A stretch of DNA of 64,000 bases, taken from positions 62,001 through 126,000 of the forward strand of contig NZ_JAGJCB010000012.1 of assembly GCF_017814435.1 (NCBI RefSeq). The letters are read 5' to 3'. Below are positions 53,941 to 63,543 of the stretch, one piece after another (within the stretch, counting starts at the first letter, position 1; each line of letters starts with the position of its first letter). This DNA comes from Mariniflexile gromovii (GTDB lineage Bacteria; Bacteroidota; Bacteroidia; Flavobacteriales; Flavobacteriaceae). The position numbers and the translations under genes are program-made. Under the pieces are notes generated by a model. The model made no database searches and was not told where the DNA came from. It saw only the letters and a program-made list of their open reading frames with translations.

Positions 53941-53984
53941 ATTGCGATTTGGTTTTTGTAAAAATATGAAACTATTTCTTATAA

Positions 53985-54017
53985 AGACCTGTTGGGTTTT
54001 AAAAACCTAACAGGTCT
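53985..54017 (-). terminator. AGACCT/AGGTCT hairpin between asnS and rpoN
   Basis: AGACCTGTTGGGTTTT and AAAACCTAACAGGTCT form a 16-bp stem with one G-T pair. It is 10 bp from the asnS stop on its downstream side and 44 bp upstream of rpoN. Probably ends the asnS transcript, although the U-tract is short. Member of the same hairpin family as 42781 and 46583. Confidence 0.55.
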
Positions 54018-54026
54018 GAATAAAAA

Positions 54027-55466
54027 CTAAAATTCCGCATTTTGTGGTGTTCTAGGAAACGGAATAACGTCTCTAATATTACTCATACCTGTAGCAAACA
54101 TAACCAAACGTTCAAAACCTAAGCCGAAACCGGCATGTAACGCTGTACCAAACTTACGTAAATCTAAATACCACCAAAGTTCTTCTTCAGGTATATTAAT
54201 AGCTGTCATTTTTTGTTTTAAAACCTCTAAGCGTTCCTCACGTTGGGCACCACCTACAATTTCACCTATGCCCGGGAATAGGATATCCATGGCGCGAACG
54301 GTTTTACCATCATCATTCAAACGCATGTAAAATGCTTTGATGTTTGCAGGGTAATCGAACAAAATAACAGGGCATTTAAAATGCTTTTCAACTAAAAATC
54401 GTTCGTGTTCACTTTGTAAATCCGTTCCCCAATCTTTGATTATGTATTTGAACTTCTTTTTCTTGTTTGGGGTACTGTCTCGAAGAATATCAATCGCTTC
54501 AGTGTAGCTTACACGTTTAAAATTATTATCGGTTACAAAGTTTAATTTTTCGATTAAACCCATCTCGCTGCGTTCGTTTTGTGGTTTTGATTTGTCTTCG
54601 TCTTTTAATCGGGCGTCTAAAAACTCTAAATCTTCACGGTTGTTTTTAAGGATATATTTTAGCACGTATTTCATAAAATCTTCGGCTAAATCCATATTAC
54701 CAGCCAAATCCATAAAAGCTACTTCGGGTTCAATCATCCAGAATTCAGCTAAATGGCGGGATGTGTTTGAATTTTCAGCCCTAAAAGTAGGTCCAAACGT
54801 GTACACTTTTCCTAAAGACATGGCGTAAGTTTCAGCTTCCAATTGGCCAGAAACGGTTAAATTGGTTTCTTTTCCGAAGAAATCTTTAGAATAATCTACA
54901 TGACCTTCTTCATTCAATGGTGGTTTTTTAGGATCTAAATTGGTTACTCTAAACATTTCTCCCGCACCTTCGGCATCACTTCCTGTAATAATTGGGGTGT
55001 GTACATAGTAAAAACCGTTTTCATTAAAATATTTATGAATGGCAAATGATAATGCAGAACGCAAACGCATTACCGCACTAAACGTATTGGTTCGGGTACG
55101 TAAATGGGCGTTTTCCCTTAAAAATTCAAAGGAATGTTTTTTGGGCTGAATTGGATAAGTTTCAGGATCGGAATCTCCTAACACTTTCAATTCTTTTACT
55201 TGAATTTCCATTTTTTGCCCCTTACCTTGACTTTCAACCAAATCGCCTTTTACATGTATGGCGGCACCTGTGGTAATACGTTTTAAAAGCGCTTCGTCAA
55301 AAGTTTCAAAATCGACCACACATTGTATGTTATTAATTGTAGAACCATCATTTAAAGCGATGAACCGGTTCGCTCTAAAAGTTCTAACCCATCCTTTTAT
55401 ATCAACTTCAGAACTAACAAAATCTTGTGATAATAATTCTGAAATAGTACGTAATTTCATAAGCAT
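54027..55466 (-). CDS. asnS: Asparaginyl-tRNA synthetase
   Basis: 479 aa, class IIb. N-terminal OB-fold (about 1-110, [21 protein letters not shown]). Catalytic motifs are [22 protein letters not shown] (motif 2, in shorter parts [16 protein letters not shown]) and [15 protein letters not shown] (motif 3). A second ATG two codons in (55460, MKLRTIS) is equally possible. Together with aspS it indicates direct Asn-tRNA charging. Confidence 0.95.
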   Translation of the reverse strand: MLMKLRTISELLSQDFVSSEVDIKGWVRTFRANRFIALNDGSTINNIQCVVDFETFDEALLKRITTGAAIHVKGDLVESQGKGQKMEIQVKELKVLGDSDPETYPIQPKKHSFEFLRENAHLRTRTNTFSAVMRLRSALSFAIHKYFNENGFYYVHTPIITGSDAEGAGEMFRVTNLDPKKPPLNEEGHVDYSKDFFGKETNLTVSGQLEAETYAMSLGKVYTFGPTFRAENSNTSRHLAEFWMIEPEVAFMDLAGNMDLAEDFMKYVLKYILKNNREDLEFLDARLKDEDKSKPQNERSEMGLIEKLNFVTDNNFKRVSYTEAIDILRDSTPNKKKKFKYIIKDWGTDLQSEHERFLVEKHFKCPVILFDYPANIKAFYMRLNDDGKTVRAMDILFPGIGEIVGGAQREERLEVLKQKMTAINIPEEELWWYLDLRKFGTALHAGFGLGFERLVMFATGMSNIRDVIPFPRTPQNAEF

Positions 55467-55561
55467 TAAAATTTAGTAATGTAAATATAAAGGTTTCGTA
55501 GATGAAAATTCAAATTCTAAAAACCAAATTCCAAAAGTTGTTGAAGATTGGAATTTGGCTT

Positions 55562-57967
55562 TTAAATATTGGAATTTTCTTCGTCTGTTTCGTCTTCCTC
55601 AGGAATAATATTTATGGCAGGTTCTTTCAAAACTTCCTTATTGGCAATACTGCGTTCTAAAGATAAAAGTAACGAAGGAAGCAACAATAGGTTAGACAAC
55701 ATAGCAAAAAGCAGTGTGGCAGATACCAAAGCCCCTAAAGCCACCGTGCCACCAAAACTAGAGATGGTAAATACGGAGAAACCAAAAAACAGCACGATGG
55801 AGGTGTAAAACATGCTTACCCCGGTTTCGCGCAACGCACCGTAAACCGATGTTTTAATTTTCCAGTTGTTGGCTTGTAATTCTTGTCTGTATTTGGCTAG
55901 AAAGTGAATGGTATCATCAACCGAAATACCAAAAGCGATACTAAATACCAAAATGGTTGAAGGTTTTATAGGGACACCTAAATAGCCCATCAATCCGGCA
56001 GTTACTAAAAGCGGAATTAGGTTTGGTATAAGTGAAACAATAATCATACGTGCAGACCTAAACATATACGCCATAAACAGCGCAATTAAAAGAATGGCAA
56101 GCGACAAAGAAATTGCTAGATTTTTCACCAAATACGTGGTGCCTTTTTGGAACACCAAAGCTTTTCCAGTCATGGTTACTTCGTAACGGTCTTTTGGGAA
56201 AAGTTTATCTATTTCGGTTTGGATATTTTCTTCAATACGTTCCATTTTATCGGTACCAATATCTTTCATAAAGGTGGTAATACGGGCGTATTGCCCCGTA
56301 CTATCTATAAAATTCTTTAGTAAATCGACGTTTGATGTCGAGTTTTTAGCGTACGATAAAATAAAGCTGTTTTCTTGTGAAGTTGGCAGTTGGTAAAACT
56401 TGGTATTCCCGTTGTAATAGGCTTGCTTGGAATATTTAACCAAATCGACCACCGAAATAGGTTTCGATAACTCAGGCGTTTCATTAATGGTTTCCTGCAA
56501 TTCATCCATTCTTTTTAGGGTAGAAAGTTTCATAACACCTTGTTTGCGCTTGATGTCAATCATAAATTCCAAAGGCATGATACCATTAAACTCATCTTCA
56601 AAAAAACGTATATCATTAACAAATTCCGAATCTTGGGGCATGTCTTCAATCAAACTTCCCGAAATCTTTATTTGATAAATGCCAATGATACTAACAATCA
56701 ATAACACCAAGGCTACTGAATAAATGGCAATACGCTCATGTTTTACCATGCGTTCCATCCAATCTACAAAACCACCAATCCAACGTTTATTCAAGTGCTC
56801 TAAATGGCGATCTTTAGGGTAAGGCAAAAAAGTGTAGATAATTGGAATGATTAATAAACACAATATAAAAATGGATAGGATACTTAATGAAGCTACAATA
56901 CCAAATTCTTTTAAAAGGGCACTTTCAGTAAAAATGAAAGTTGCAAAACCAGAAGCGGTAGTTACATTGGTCATTAACGTGGCATTTCCAATTTTTGTAA
57001 TAACGCGTTGTAACGATTTTACTTTGTTACCATGTAATTTTACTTCGTGCTGGTATTTATTAATTAAAAAGATACAGTTTGGAATCCCGATAACAATAAT
57101 TAACGGCGGAATAAGCGCTGTTAGAACCGTTATTTCGTAGTTTAAGGCACCAAGAATTCCAAGCGTCCACATAACCCCAATACACACCACTACCAGTGAA
57201 ATTAAAGTAGCTCTAAACGACCTAAAAAAGAAAAAGAAGATAAGCGAGGTTACAAAAAGTGCAGCTAGAACAAACCAAACAATTTCATCTATTATTAATT
57301 GGGCGTTTAACGTTCTAATGTAGGGCATGCCCGAAACACGAACATCTAAATTTGTGGCAATTTCAAAATCTTCAATTTTAGGGACCAATTCATTTAGTAT
57401 AAATTCTTTTCTAGCCGAAGTGTTTACAATGGCTTTATCAAGATAAATAATGGTTCTTATGGTTTTAGTTTTCTTGTTGAACAAGAAATTATCGTAAAAT
57501 GGATATTTGTTGAAAAGCTCGTCTTCAAGCTCATTTATTTGAGAAATAGATGTGATTGAATCTTTAATAAATGGTTGTAAGCTGAAATTTTGATGAAGGG
57601 TATCTTTTACCAGTTTTTGAAGGTCCTTAACAGAGATAACCGTTTCTACTTCCTTATATTTTTTAAAACCATCTGCTAATTCGTTCCAAGCATTAAGTTT
57701 ATCAACAGTTAACAACGTGCTGTCTTTTACACCAATAATGACAAGGTTCCCTTCTTCACCAAATTTTTTCAAAAAATTGTTGTAGGTAATATTTACTTCG
57801 TGGTCGTCAGGTAAAAGGTTAGCTTCGGTATTGGAAAAACGCATATTTTTCCATTGCGTGCTAAATAAAATGGTAATGATAATTATACTAACAAGAATAC
57901 CAATTTTATTACGTAAAATTAGCCTTGCGATAACGTCCCAAAAATCCTTGGTAAAAAGTTTTAACAT
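55562..57967 (-). CDS. MMPL/RND-superfamily membrane transporter
   Basis: 801 aa. Twelve helices in two 1+5 blocks separated by large periplasmic loops. Sterol-sensing-like or MMPL helices include LTALIPPLIIVIGIPNCIFLINKYQ and ILVFSIAFGISVDDTIHFLAKYR (TM10 Asp pair). Proteins of this type export lipids or hydrophobic compounds. Monocistronic or with the barrel gene 47 bp upstream. Substrate unknown. Confidence 0.88.
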   Translation of the reverse strand: MLKLFTKDFWDVIARLILRNKIGILVSIIIITILFSTQWKNMRFSNTEANLLPDDHEVNITYNNFLKKFGEEGNLVIIGVKDSTLLTVDKLNAWNELADGFKKYKEVETVISVKDLQKLVKDTLHQNFSLQPFIKDSITSISQINELEDELFNKYPFYDNFLFNKKTKTIRTIIYLDKAIVNTSARKEFILNELVPKIEDFEIATNLDVRVSGMPYIRTLNAQLIIDEIVWFVLAALFVTSLIFFFFFRSFRATLISLVVVCIGVMWTLGILGALNYEITVLTALIPPLIIVIGIPNCIFLINKYQHEVKLHGNKVKSLQRVITKIGNATLMTNVTTASGFATFIFTESALLKEFGIVASLSILSIFILCLLIIPIIYTFLPYPKDRHLEHLNKRWIGGFVDWMERMVKHERIAIYSVALVLLIVSIIGIYQIKISGSLIEDMPQDSEFVNDIRFFEDEFNGIMPLEFMIDIKRKQGVMKLSTLKRMDELQETINETPELSKPISVVDLVKYSKQAYYNGNTKFYQLPTSQENSFILSYAKNSTSNVDLLKNFIDSTGQYARITTFMKDIGTDKMERIEENIQTEIDKLFPKDRYEVTMTGKALVFQKGTTYLVKNLAISLSLAILLIALFMAYMFRSARMIIVSLIPNLIPLLVTAGLMGYLGVPIKPSTILVFSIAFGISVDDTIHFLAKYRQELQANNWKIKTSVYGALRETGVSMFYTSIVLFFGFSVFTISSFGGTVALGALVSATLLFAMLSNLLLLPSLLLSLERSIANKEVLKEPAINIIPEEDETDEENSNI

Positions 57968-58014
57968 GCCATAAATAAAAGTTGCGCAAAGGTAGAAAAA
58001 ATGAGGGTATTACC

Positions 58015-59280
58015 TCATAAAGTCAAGTTAAATGTAAACTTAAAAGCAACATTATCACCAAACTCGGGTAAATGATAGGCGCCATAGCGGTAAGTTAAGC
58101 TTAAACCAAAACCGAAAATTAATTTATTTATTTCAAAACCCGACTCTGTATAACCCTTATTAAGGGAGCCAAAAGTAACGTTTTGGTGTCTTTCAGGTTC
58201 TTTGGTATCGCCAATGGCAAGCCTTGTAATTAAAACCATTTGCGGTTTTAAGCGTTCTGAAATATTAAATGGTTTTAAGAAATGTTTCAATTGAAGGGTT
58301 GCAAACTTATCAGAAAAAAATTCGTTGAAAAACATAGTCTCAAAACTATTGGTGCCAGCAACCGAAAAACGTTGCATAATCGTTTCTTTTGTAATGTTAT
58401 TTGGGTAGGCGTGGTATAAATGGGTTAACGGAATATCGCCGCTGGCAACACCCCCTACCAAAGTAATTTCAGAAAGGTTACCGTCCTTTTTTCCTATTTG
58501 GTGGATGGTTCTAAAATCTACTTTTGAAAAACTTAAATCGCTTTTAAGAACATCCTTAAAACTTTTAGTGTATTGAAGGGTTACTAATGGATAGTTGTTC
58601 TCTTTAGTTGGGGCTTCAGAAGCTTTAAAACTTTTGAATGGGCTCCATTGCAATGCAAATTTGGCCATGCTTAAGTTGAAGGTATTCAACACACCGTTTT
58701 CGGTTACATAACCGTAACTATAGGTGGGCTTAATATAGCTTTCTGAAAATTCGGTTTCTACATTCAGGTTATTTGATATTTGATGTCCAAGTGCAATGGC
58801 TTTTGTAATATGTTTATGAAACAAATCGATATTGAGCAACCGAGGTTCGAAAAACTGAAAAATGCGTTTATCCGTTAAAAATTTGGTGCTACCGGTTTCT
58901 TGCAAGTCGTCGGTATAGGAAAGCGTTAGCCATGTATTGGTTTCTTCGTTTAGCCTAAAACTACTGCCAACACTGTATTTAAATGCATCGTCTCTAAATC
59001 CATAAACAGTATATCCGTTTATTCTAACTTTTTTTGAAAATGCATCATTAGTAATACCTCCAATTCCTGTGCGAATGCCCTCGTATTGGTTATATTTTAT
59101 AAGATATCTTAAATCGAAATTGAAGTATTTGGTGGGTATATAACCGTTGGCAAGACCTTTAACCAAAGCATTTTTTTTAACCGAATCTTGTACCGCTTCT
59201 ATATAGGTTTCACTAGCAGATTGTGCCTGGGATATTGTAACAAAAAAAGCGAAAACCAGAAGGATACAATATTTAAACAT
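58015..59280 (-). CDS. Outer-membrane beta-barrel protein, DUF5686-like
   Basis: 421 aa. A signal peptide (cleavage near ISQAQS) and a regular strand pattern (FNFDLRYLIKYNQYEGIRTG, YTVYGFRDDAFKYSVG, GFGLSLTYRYGAY, VAFKFTFNLTL) match the barrel part of the DUF5686 family, without its usual N-terminal regulatory-like domain. It is 47 bp upstream of the MMPL gene on the same strand, suggesting a joint role in envelope transport. Confidence 0.75.
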   Translation of the reverse strand: MFKYCILLVFAFFVTISQAQSASETYIEAVQDSVKKNALVKGLANGYIPTKYFNFDLRYLIKYNQYEGIRTGIGGITNDAFSKKVRINGYTVYGFRDDAFKYSVGSSFRLNEETNTWLTLSYTDDLQETGSTKFLTDKRIFQFFEPRLLNIDLFHKHITKAIALGHQISNNLNVETEFSESYIKPTYSYGYVTENGVLNTFNLSMAKFALQWSPFKSFKASEAPTKENNYPLVTLQYTKSFKDVLKSDLSFSKVDFRTIHQIGKKDGNLSEITLVGGVASGDIPLTHLYHAYPNNITKETIMQRFSVAGTNSFETMFFNEFFSDKFATLQLKHFLKPFNISERLKPQMVLITRLAIGDTKEPERHQNVTFGSLNKGYTESGFEINKLIFGFGLSLTYRYGAYHLPEFGDNVAFKFTFNLTL

Positions 59281-59312
59281 AGGTACAATGCAAAGCTAAA
59301 GTTTTAAAAAAA

Positions 59313-59447
59313 AAGAGGCTGCCTGAAAAGTGCATTAAGATTTATTTGTCAGGTTGAGCTTGTCGAAACCGATATTGATTATCAGTAAGCATAAATATTT
59401 CGACAAGCTCAATATGACATAGAACTACACTTTTCAGACAGCCTCTT
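59313..59447. repeat. Long inverted-repeat (MITE/REP-like) element, copy 2
   Basis: Outer arms of 20 bp (59313-59332 and 59428-59447, 19 of 20 paired; AAGAGGCTGCCTGAAAAGTG) enclose TCAGGTTGAGCTTGTCGAAA and its counterpart TTTCGACAAGCTCAATATGA. Reverse complement of the element at 15321-15460 with most positions shared. It begins 4 bp after the frr stop on the downstream side and may act as its terminator. Confidence 0.85.
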
Positions 59448-59451
59448 AAAA

Positions 59452-60009
59452 TTATACAGTCATAATTTCCTTTTCTTTGTTATCGAAAAGGTCATCAATC
59501 TTTTTAACGTACTTATCGGTTAAATGTTGCACATCCACCTCGGCGTTCTTTTTAAGGTCTTCAGATACTTCGTCTAATTTTTTTATATCGTTATTAGCAT
59601 CTTTTCTTGCTGAACGAACTCCAATTTTAGCATCTTCAGCTTCGGCTTTGGCTTGTTTTGCCAAATCGCGTCTGCGTTCTTCTGTTAATGGTGGCACATT
59701 AATAATAATGGTATCGCCATTGTTCATGGGGTTGAAACCTAAGTTTGCTATTTGAATGCCTTTTTCAATTTCTTGAAGCATATTTTTTTCCCATGGTTGC
59801 ACCGTAATCGTTCTACCATCAGGCGTGTTTATATTGGCTACTTGGGTTATTGGTGTTTGCGCACCGTAATAATTAACCATAACGCTTCCCAGCATCGCAG
59901 GACTTGCCTTACCTGCTCTAATATTAACAAATTGCTTTTCTAAATGCTTAATGGCATTATCCATAGCTTCTTTTGCGGTGTCTAATATAAATTGTATGTC
60001 TTCGTTCAT
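59452..60009 (-). CDS. frr: Ribosome recycling factor
   Basis: 185 aa from ATG 60009 (MNEDIQFILDTAKEAMD); an in-frame upstream ATG (60027) adds 6 residues outside the family pattern. Conserved text: LEKQFVNIRAGKASP, LTEERRRDLAKQAKAEAEDAKIGVRSARKD. Splits post-termination ribosomes with EF-G. 44 bp after pyrH, the usual order. Confidence 0.96.
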   Translation of the reverse strand: MNEDIQFILDTAKEAMDNAIKHLEKQFVNIRAGKASPAMLGSVMVNYYGAQTPITQVANINTPDGRTITVQPWEKNMLQEIEKGIQIANLGFNPMNNGDTIIINVPPLTEERRRDLAKQAKAEAEDAKIGVRSARKDANNDIKKLDEVSEDLKKNAEVDVQHLTDKYVKKIDDLFDNKEKEIMTV

Positions 60010-60053
60010 AATATCAAACTTTTTCAATCAAATACTCAAAAATTACGCCAAGT

Positions 60054-60761
60054 TTAAAGGTTCACTTCGGTACCAACTTTTTCTCCAGAAACCACTTTAA
60101 GTAAATTTCCTTTTTTATTCATATCGAATACGATGATTGGTAGTTGATTTTCCTGACTTAAGGTAAATGCCGTAGTATCCATTACCTTCAAGCCTTTTCG
60201 CAACACATCGTCAAACGAAATAAAATTAAATTTAACAGCATTGGTATCTTTTTCTGGGTCGGCATTGTAAATACCATCCACACGTGTTCCTTTTAAAATC
60301 ACATCGGCTTCAATTTCAATGGCACGTAAAACAGCTGCTGAATCTGTAGTGAAATAAGGATTCCCTGTTCCACCTCCAAAAATAACAACACGTCCCTTTT
60401 CCAGGTGGCGCATCGCTTTACGACGTATAAAAGGTTCTGCAACTTGGTTTATGTGTACGGCAGATTGCAAACGTGTTGGTAAACCAGCATCTTCCAAAGC
60501 ACTTTGTAGCGCTAAACCATTAATAACGGTTGCTAGCATACCCATATGGTCTCCTTGTACACGGTCCATACCGTTACTAGCCCCTGCTACACCTCTAAAA
60601 ATATTGCCACCACCAATGACTATGGCAACTTCAACACCTTCATCGGTTATGGTTTTAATATCTTTTGCATATTCGGCTAAACGTTCAGGATCGATACCGT
60701 ACTGGCGTTCTCCCATAAGGGCTTCACCAGAAAGTTTTAAAAGAATTCTTTTATATTTCAT
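60054..60761 (-). CDS. pyrH: Uridylate kinase
   Basis: 235 aa from ATG 60761 ([17 protein letters not shown]); longer ATGs at 60764 and 60785 exist. Amino-acid-kinase fold with [23 protein letters not shown] and [11 protein letters not shown]. Phosphorylates UMP. Upstream of frr. Confidence 0.96.
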   Translation of the reverse strand: MKYKRILLKLSGEALMGERQYGIDPERLAEYAKDIKTITDEGVEVAIVIGGGNIFRGVAGASNGMDRVQGDHMGMLATVINGLALQSALEDAGLPTRLQSAVHINQVAEPFIRRKAMRHLEKGRVVIFGGGTGNPYFTTDSAAVLRAIEIEADVILKGTRVDGIYNADPEKDTNAVKFNFISFDDVLRKGLKVMDTTAFTLSQENQLPIIVFDMNKKGNLLKVVSGEKVGTEVNL

Positions 60762-60862
60762 CATAGTTTTTTGAAAGTTCAGCAAAACTACATAATTTTT
60801 TGTTGTTTACCGAAGTCCATTTTATCAAAATAACGGCACACGTTAATAAATTTTTATTTTTT

Positions 60863-60972
60863 AGGGCGTTACCCTAAAGGGTCGGGTTTGTAATTTACCC
60901 TGAGCGCAGACGAAGGGCTACAAGTCCTCGCTCCTACGTCGCTGTGGGCTTTCCGCTGCAACCCCTAACGCG
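60863..60972. repeat. GC-rich REP-like intergenic element
   Basis: It begins AGGGCGTTACCCTAAAGGGT and ends AACCCCTAACGC, with terminal GCGTTA/TAACGC arms and inner segments CCCTGAGCGCAGACGAAGGG and TACAAGTCCTCGCTCC. The base composition is far above the AT-rich surroundings. From memory, similar GGGCGTTACCC...CCCTAACGC blocks are dispersed in flavobacterial genomes. One copy here. The 324-bp gap between pyrH and tsf holds only this element and the tsf terminator. Confidence 0.6.
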
Positions 60973-61035
60973 AATATCAGCTTAGTAAATGACCTAAAAC
61001 CTGCTGTATTCTTATAATTTAAGGACATTATTACA

Positions 61036-61075
61036 CATAAAAAAAACCACTAACTTTAAAAAAGTAGTGGTTTTG
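61036..61075 (-). terminator. Intrinsic terminator of the rplM-rpsI-rpsB-tsf region
   Basis: AAAACCACTA and TAGTGGTTTT form a 10-bp stem, followed by T8 on the minus strand, about 35 bp after the tsf stop. Confidence 0.85.
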
Positions 61076-61109
61076 ATATTATGTTTCCTGTTTTCACAGG
61101 AATTTGATA

Positions 61110-62084
61110 TTACCCTAAAGCAACACGTTTAAATCCTAAGATTGCAACATCTCCGTAAGATGCCACATATTTAGCAACATTTATTTTCTCATCTTTAATA
61201 AAGTTTTGATCCAATAAACATTGTTCTTGGTCTAAAGTTGTGTTATCAGAAATGAAACGCTCAATTTTACCTGGTAAAATTTTGTCCCAAATTTGTTCTG
61301 GTTTTCCTTCAGCTTTTAATTGTGCTTTTGCATCTTCTTCAGCTTGAGCTAACACCTCAGGAGTTAATTGCGCCATAGAAATGTATTGTGGTACATTTTT
61401 AAGCGTTTTACCTAAACGTGCTAATTCTTCATTGTCTTTTTCAATAACAGCAATTCTAGCTTCTAATTCTGATGCGATGAAAGCAGGGTCAAAATCTTTG
61501 TAGGATAATGTGCTAGCTCCCATAGATGCTATTTGCATTGCAACATCTTTAGATAATGTTTCAGCATTTTTTACATTGGCACTTAAACCTACTAAAGCAG
61601 CAATTTTGTTAATGTGAACGTAAGAACCAACATAAGGTGCTTCTAATTTTTCAAAAGCATTGATATCTAATTTTTCACCAATAACACCTGTTTGCTCAAT
61701 TAATTTATCAGCCACAGTCATGCCACCAAAATCAGCAGCTAAAAGCTCTTCTTTTGTATTTACTGTAAATGCTAAATCAGCTATTTGCTCTGCTAAAGCA
61801 ATAAAATTTTCGTTTTTACCAACAAAGTCCGTTTCGCAACCTAAAACGATAGCAACACCTACGGTATTGTCTGCATTCACTTTTGCGATGGCAGCTCCTT
61901 CAGAAGACTCACGGTCTGCACGGTTAGCTGCAACTTTTTGTCCTTTTTTACGTAAAACTTCAATTGCTTTGTCAAAATTGCCTTCAGCTTCCACTAAAGC
62001 TTTTTTACAATCCATCATTCCTGCACCTGTAGCTTGTCTTAATTTGTTAACCTCAGCTGCTGTAATTTTTACTGTAGATTCCAT
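61110..62084 (-). CDS. tsf: Translation elongation factor Ts
   Basis: 324 aa, usual Bacteroidota length. N-terminal UBA-like domain with EVNKLRQATGAGMMDCKKAL. The core domain has DFVGKNENF, where Asp/Phe contact EF-Tu. Nucleotide exchange factor for EF-Tu. 82 bp after rpsB. Confidence 0.96.
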   Translation of the reverse strand: MESTVKITAAEVNKLRQATGAGMMDCKKALVEAEGNFDKAIEVLRKKGQKVAANRADRESSEGAAIAKVNADNTVGVAIVLGCETDFVGKNENFIALAEQIADLAFTVNTKEELLAADFGGMTVADKLIEQTGVIGEKLDINAFEKLEAPYVGSYVHINKIAALVGLSANVKNAETLSKDVAMQIASMGASTLSYKDFDPAFIASELEARIAVIEKDNEELARLGKTLKNVPQYISMAQLTPEVLAQAEEDAKAQLKAEGKPEQIWDKILPGKIERFISDNTTLDQEQCLLDQNFIKDEKINVAKYVASYGDVAILGFKRVALG

Positions 62085-62166
62085 ATGTTTTTTATTTAAA
62101 AAAGTCGTTCAAATATTCCTGTAAAGAAAATAATTAAACGACTTATTCGTATTGTGAAATTGTTAA

Positions 62167-62946
62167 TTATTCTTCCTCGTCTGTAACAACCGCTTTAGAT
62201 GCACGCTTTTTTGTTGGTGCTACTACTTCGTTGTCATCATCTTGGTCTGTATCTTTGTCAGCTTTTCTATCTGCTAAACCAGCAGCAATAGATGCTGTTA
62301 CATAAGATAATACTTTATCGATAGATTTAGAAGCATCATCATTTGCAGGTATTACATAATCAACTTGACGTGGATCAGAGTTGGTATCAACCATTGCAAA
62401 AATAGGAATGTTTAATTTTTGAGCTTCTTTTATAGCGATGTGCTCACGTTTGATATCAACTACAAATAATGCACCTGGTAAACGTGTCATGTCTACAATC
62501 GATCCTAAGTTTTTTTCCAACTTAGCTCTTAAACGATCTACTTGTAAACGTTCTTTTTTAGAAAGCGTTAAGAACGTACCGTCTTTCTTCATTCTATCAA
62601 TAGAAGCCATTTTTTTAACAGCTTTTCTAATAGTAACAAAGTTAGTTAACATACCACCTGGCCATCTTTCTGTGATGTAAGGCATTGTGATAGATCCTGC
62701 TTTTTCAGCTACGATATCTTTTGCTTGCTTTTTTGTTGCAACAAATAAAATTTTACGACCAGAAGCTGCAATTTTAGCTAATGCTTCGCCAGCTTCGTCA
62801 ATTTTAGCTGCTGTTTTGTAAAGGTTTATAATATGGATGCCGTTACGCTCCATGTATACGTAAGGCGCCATGTTTGGATCCCACTTACGTGTAAGGTGAC
62901 CGAAATGTACACCTGCTTCAAGTAATTCTTTTACTTCTACTGCCAT
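62167..62946 (-). CDS. rpsB: 30S ribosomal protein S2
   Basis: 259 aa from ATG 62946 (MAVEVKELLEAGVHFGH); the ORF extends to 62979 but the first 11 residues are not family-like. Conserved HFGHLTRKWDPNM, ERWPGGMLTNF and ALFVVDIKREHIA. C-terminal tail Lys/Asp-rich and variable. Followed by tsf. Confidence 0.96.
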   Translation of the reverse strand: MAVEVKELLEAGVHFGHLTRKWDPNMAPYVYMERNGIHIINLYKTAAKIDEAGEALAKIAASGRKILFVATKKQAKDIVAEKAGSITMPYITERWPGGMLTNFVTIRKAVKKMASIDRMKKDGTFLTLSKKERLQVDRLRAKLEKNLGSIVDMTRLPGALFVVDIKREHIAIKEAQKLNIPIFAMVDTNSDPRQVDYVIPANDDASKSIDKVLSYVTASIAAGLADRKADKDTDQDDDNEVVAPTKKRASKAVVTDEEE

Positions 62947-63108
62947 TTTGTAATAGTTTACGTTCTGTTGAATTAGCAATGTTCCTTTTTGGCTTTAGGC
63001 CTTAGGCTTCATTTAGATGCTAAACTAAATCCTGTTTTTTACAACTAGGACAACAATAACTGAGTTAATTTTTTTTGTTTGATTTGAAATTTATATTGAA
63101 AAGACACA

Positions 63109-63129
63109 TCGACCGCGCTCAGTGTGACA
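63109..63129. repeat. Dispersed-repeat fragment TGTCAC-ACTGAGC-GCGGTCGA
   Basis: The minus strand reads TGTCACACTGAGCGCGGTCG, the TGTCA-N3-TGAGC-N3-GTCGA pattern also present in the inner arms of the elements at 15321 and 59313. It lies in the 210-bp gap between rpsB and rpsI, where I see no other feature. Confidence 0.45.
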
Positions 63130-63156
63130 AACCAATAGAAATCTCGAAATCTGGTA

Positions 63157-63543
63157 TTAACGTTTAGAGAACTGGAATTTCTTACGCGCTTTCTTCTGAC
63201 CGAATTTCTTACGCTCTACCATTCTTGGATCTCTTGTTAATAAACCTTCTGGTTTAAGTGTCAATCTGTTTTCAGCATCCAATTCGCACATAGCGCGAGA
63301 GATAGCTAAACGAACAGCTTCAGCTTGACCAGTGATACCACCACCTAATACATTTACTGTAATATCAAAGTTGCTATCATTGTTAGTCATAACTAAAGGT
63401 TGCTTTACTTTGTACTGTAAAGTTGCAGTAGGAAAGTAAGCAGTTATGTCTTTTTTATTAATCGTGATGGCTCCAGTTCCTGAAGCTACATACACACGAG
63501 CAACAGCCGTCTTTCTACGGCCAATTTTGTGAATTACATCCAT
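63157..63543 (-). CDS. rpsI: 30S ribosomal protein S9
   Basis: 128 aa. IGRRKTAVARVYV at the start, GGGITGQAEAVRLAISRA in the middle and the basic tail KKFGQKKARKKFQFSKR that reaches the P-site tRNA. One-base overlap with the rplM stop. Confidence 0.97.
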   Translation of the reverse strand: MDVIHKIGRRKTAVARVYVASGTGAITINKKDITAYFPTATLQYKVKQPLVMTNNDSNFDITVNVLGGGITGQAEAVRLAISRAMCELDAENRLTLKPEGLLTRDPRMVERKKFGQKKARKKFQFSKR

